Origin: Sporodiniella umbellata
Lineage: Eukaryota > Mucoromycota > Mucoromycetes > Mucorales > Rhizopodaceae
Direction: 5' to 3'
Assembly: GCA_025677835.1 (NCBI GenBank)
Contig: JAIXMR010000161.1
Span: forward strand, 1-35,341
Length of the DNA: 35,341 bases
Part shown: piece after piece, positions 33,113 to 35,341 of the stretch
Layout of the letters: each line of letters begins with the position of its first letter
How positions within the stretch are numbered: position 1 is the first letter of the stretch
Made by a program: the position numbers and the translations under genes
Notes under the pieces: model-generated
What the model was told of the DNA's origin: nothing
Databases searched by the model: none
The model's input: the letters and a program-made list of their open reading frames with translations, nothing else

Positions 33113-33687
33113 ACGCTGTTCTATTCAATATTTAGTGGCGCCTACATCTACATAACAGCCTATAACATTAGATTGAAATTAGTATTAGCAACAGCACCCA
33201 TATTTCATTAAGTAAAACTTGATAATAGATATGAGTGTATATGGTATGTATTTAGCCAGTGTAGTTCTCAAAAAGTATGTAAAGATAATAAACAAAAACA
33301 AAGTTTATGGTTTTCACAGTTTTACTTTTTTGTAAATTTCGTTTGCACGAGCACCCTTCACAATCGGATTTATGTCATGCAATGATGTCCTAATGACTTT
33401 GATGAGAACTGACTGTAATTAAGTGGTTGTGGCGTTTTCAAGTCAATAGAAGTTCAGTCAGCAATGCTCTTAAAACGTGCAATAGCGCCTGAAAATGCAA
33501 GGTCCAATATATTATCCTTACTACTAGAGAAATGGAGGAAAAGCGTATTCTTTAATACAGCAGTAATTGAGTGCTAACATTCTAGCAGTTGAGTTTACTA
33601 ACAATCAGCTAAGCACTGTAATCTTTTACTCGAGCTCAACTCTTTGACACAGCTTACAATTGAACTTTTTTATTTTGCTTTTTTTAG

Positions 33688-33821
33688 ATGAAAAATCGTC
33701 CATGCTGGATCTTCTTAGCGTTCACTGTATATACGATGATATAGCTATTGTAACTGATGGTGCAGTTGACGATGGAGATGACTGTATATTGAAGAAAAAT
33801 AATTTAACTTTTCCTCAGTAA
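33688..33821 (+). pseudogene. coding-like block, unidentified
   Basis: Preceded by a long T-rich AG acceptor (33676-33687). The frame reads EKSSMLDLLSVHCIYDDIAI then VTDGAVDDGDDCILKKNNL and reaches TAA at 33819. A GT donor at 33818 could alternatively end it, but no in-frame partner was found downstream. It may belong to the same decayed gene as the neighbouring blocks. Confidence 0.25.
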
Positions 33822-34546
33822 CACAATGTCTTCTGACGTAGTGTAAAACATCACTGCTTTTACTGGCTGTTGCGGCTGTTTGAAGACTGAAAGTGCCTTA
33901 GTTGCTATCAATTGAATTTTGCGATTGGAAGGCTTCACTTACTTATCTTATTATAAAAAAGGAAAGGAGTTTCTGTGTATAAGGATACCAAAATCCTCAT
34001 CCTCCTCTTGTATTGTATCCATTATATAAACCTTTGTTTGGTGAATTCTTTCCACCTTTTTGAAAGAAAAAACCACTGCTTTTTTGTATGTTCAAACTAC
34101 TGGTCTTCCATTTGATATTGTTAGAGATTCTCTAGACAGTTAGTTGATGGTAGGTGTTTTGTTTTTCATGTTTCTGCAACTTATTTTTGACAAACCATTT
34201 TGGATTACTTATAATTCCTGTTCTGTTGAGCTTCTTTCAACTTTTGCTTGGAATACCTACACTTTTGTTTTTGTTTGAAACGCCTTGATTTATCTGGAAT
34301 CTTTAGGCGCATTGTTGTTAGAGGGGCTCTAGTTGTTCTTTAAAGGATCACGTTACAATCTATTCATAGTATGGGGTTCAAAAAGTTTTATAAAAAGAGA
34401 AAAAAGCGTATTATAAAAAAAAACCTAAGAGTAACGATAAGAACCTAAAACATTTAAGAGATACTAAAAAAATAACAAGGTATAGATAACTACGTAGATT
34501 AACCTCAATAGATTGTATCTAGTTTTGGAATCAATGATTTTTTTAG

Positions 34547-34900
34547 TATATATCCATAAACTTACCTAATTGCCGTTTACAAAGTGTGGCGATATGGGAG
34601 AACCATTATAATGAAATAGTATTCATCGCTTCTCTAAAGAAGAGAGACATATTGGAAGACGAATCGGAGCCAAATAAGGATTGAGTTATGCACGAATTAC
34701 AACCATACAGCTATTTTAGTAAAAACGCCCACTTTCGTAGACCTAACTGTACACAACGACAAAAAAGGGAAATGAAAAGGGACACCCTACTTCATGACAA
34801 TGAGTTTGAATTACGCTGCATTCAGATACCTAGAAGACCATGTTCCAACGCTTTCGTGTTACATCAAATAGAAAGACTTAGGAATGCCTTAGAAGTACAC
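34547..34900 (+). pseudogene. longest coding-like block at the right end, one internal stop
   Basis: After a T-rich AG acceptor (34539-34546) the frame reads INLPNCRLQSVAIWENHYNE, IVFIASLKKRDILEDESEPN, then a TGA at 34682-34684. It goes straight on with HELQPYSYFSKNAHFRRPNC ... RCIQIPRRPCSNAFVLHQIE and RLRNALEVHG to a GT at about 34901. About 117 codons are open apart from that one TGA. Further pieces (for example YDGVSLSLNNNVPLPYKNRS near 34940-35000, FEYNEDEYTLTRYINL near 35117-35164) lie beyond. It looks like a damaged or misread gene that may continue past the window; the family is not recognised. Confidence 0.3.
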
Positions 34901-35341
34901 GGTATTGTCTTTTTTTTTTTTTTATACCAAAATCGAATACGATGGAGTTAGCCTTTCTTTAAACAATAACGTTCCTTTGCCTTATAAAAATCGTTCTCTG
35001 AGAGCGTATTGTCGCCCAATTATAAAATAAGTTTTTATTTTAGGTGAAAGTAAAAAGAAGTCGGAAAAGACCTGCATATTCTTGACAGCCTCCCTTTTTA
35101 ACACAAGCCTTATTTTGAGTACAATGAAGACGAATATACTTTGACGCGTTATATAAACCTGTGACACATAAAAGCTGTACCTCGAAAAAACACACCAAGT
35201 TAGCAAAGGGAGCAAAAAAAGACCCATCTGTCTATAGTACTCTTCTGTTATTATAGAGATCTTTTGTCTTTTTCTTGGTTATTACTCCAGCCACACACTA
35301 TAAAGAAATTTTACCAAATGTATAGCACCTTTTTTTTAGGC

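Larger units (their letters stand above)
31143..35341. other. 4.2-kb right-end region without an intact gene
   Basis: AT-rich sequence with the coding-like islands listed above separated by 300-1500 bases of stop-rich DNA. Stretches 31388-32890, 33113-33687 and 33822-34546 hold nothing recognisable. A small frame at about 32664-32831 encodes a Cys run (HCCCCFRKKDW) but lacks support. Confidence 0.4.

Noticed and set aside
33315..33560. Minus-strand coding-like pieces (for example HDINPIVKGARANEIYKK and LDLAFSGAIARFKSIAD)
   Set aside because: They are short, interrupted by several stops and lack consistent splice sites, so chance cannot be excluded; kept only as a note.
31143..34900. Idea that the right-end islands are a decayed anaphase-promoting-complex subunit 4 gene
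   Set aside because: A few residues (an ILKEID-like helix, a YDD-containing strand) were reminiscent of APC4, but order and spacing are poor, intervening gaps are too long, and no diagnostic motif was found.
34982..35227. 81-codon minus-strand frame near the right edge
   Set aside because: Hydrophobic composition arises from A-rich plus-strand sequence; the plus strand carries the more protein-like pieces.

Overview
The window looks like nuclear DNA of an early-diverging filamentous fungus, most probably of the Mucoromycota (Mucorales-like). The genes are eukaryotic single-copy housekeeping genes with many short introns (about 40-70 nt, GT...AG, often with a CTAAC/CTRAY-like branch site). 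Intergenic DNA is AT-rich and full of T/A tracts, and genes are packed head-to-tail, divergent or convergent. No prokaryotic operon, rRNA, recognisable tRNA or CRISPR array was seen. The genus cannot be named from sequence alone.

Layout, left to right: a mitochondrial branched-chain aminotransferase (153-1513,+) converges on the SSU-processome protein Sof1/DCAF13 (3026-1595,-). Orotate phosphoribosyltransferase URA5 (3755-4402,+) is followed closely by an Eaf3/MRG15 chromodomain protein (4478-5619,+). This converges on an ADCK1/Mcp2-type ABC1 kinase (7804-6015,-). After a 1.5 kb gap come the mitochondrial Rho GTPase Gem1/Miro (9322-11920,+), replicative DNA ligase I/Cdc9 (15003-12246,-), spindle-checkpoint Bub3 (16302-15072,-) and, from a shared divergent promoter, the complex III hinge subunit Qcr6 (16480-16974,+). 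A 1.46 kb non-coding stretch with a fold-back repeat precedes a GRASP/Grh1 Golgi protein (18432-19265,+) and a NIPA-type Mg2+ transporter (19393-20527,+). Then comes a 3.2 kb gene-poor stretch with a decayed Tc1/mariner-IS630-like transposon (about 22.07-23.42 kb). A PPPDE-thioredoxin-PUL fusion protein (23735-25887,+) ends 22 bp from a NSUN-type RNA m5C methyltransferase (26932-25910,-), and a large mitochondrial PPR protein follows (29873-27915,-). The right 5.4 kb has no intact gene. It holds a small palindromic mariner-type MITE (30258-30338) and several splice-flanked, coding-like islands interrupted by stops or frameshifts.

An unusually large share of these genes act in mitochondria: aminotransferase, ABC1 kinase, Miro, Qcr6, the PPR protein and possibly the methyltransferase. 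They are separate transcription units, and nothing suggests a functional gene cluster. No clearly new system was found. The most interesting items are the transposon relics, the domain fusion with a probable GC-AG intron, key motifs assembled across tiny exons (the PIP box of the ligase and the catalytic loop of the ABC1 kinase), and the unexplained coding-like islands at the right end.
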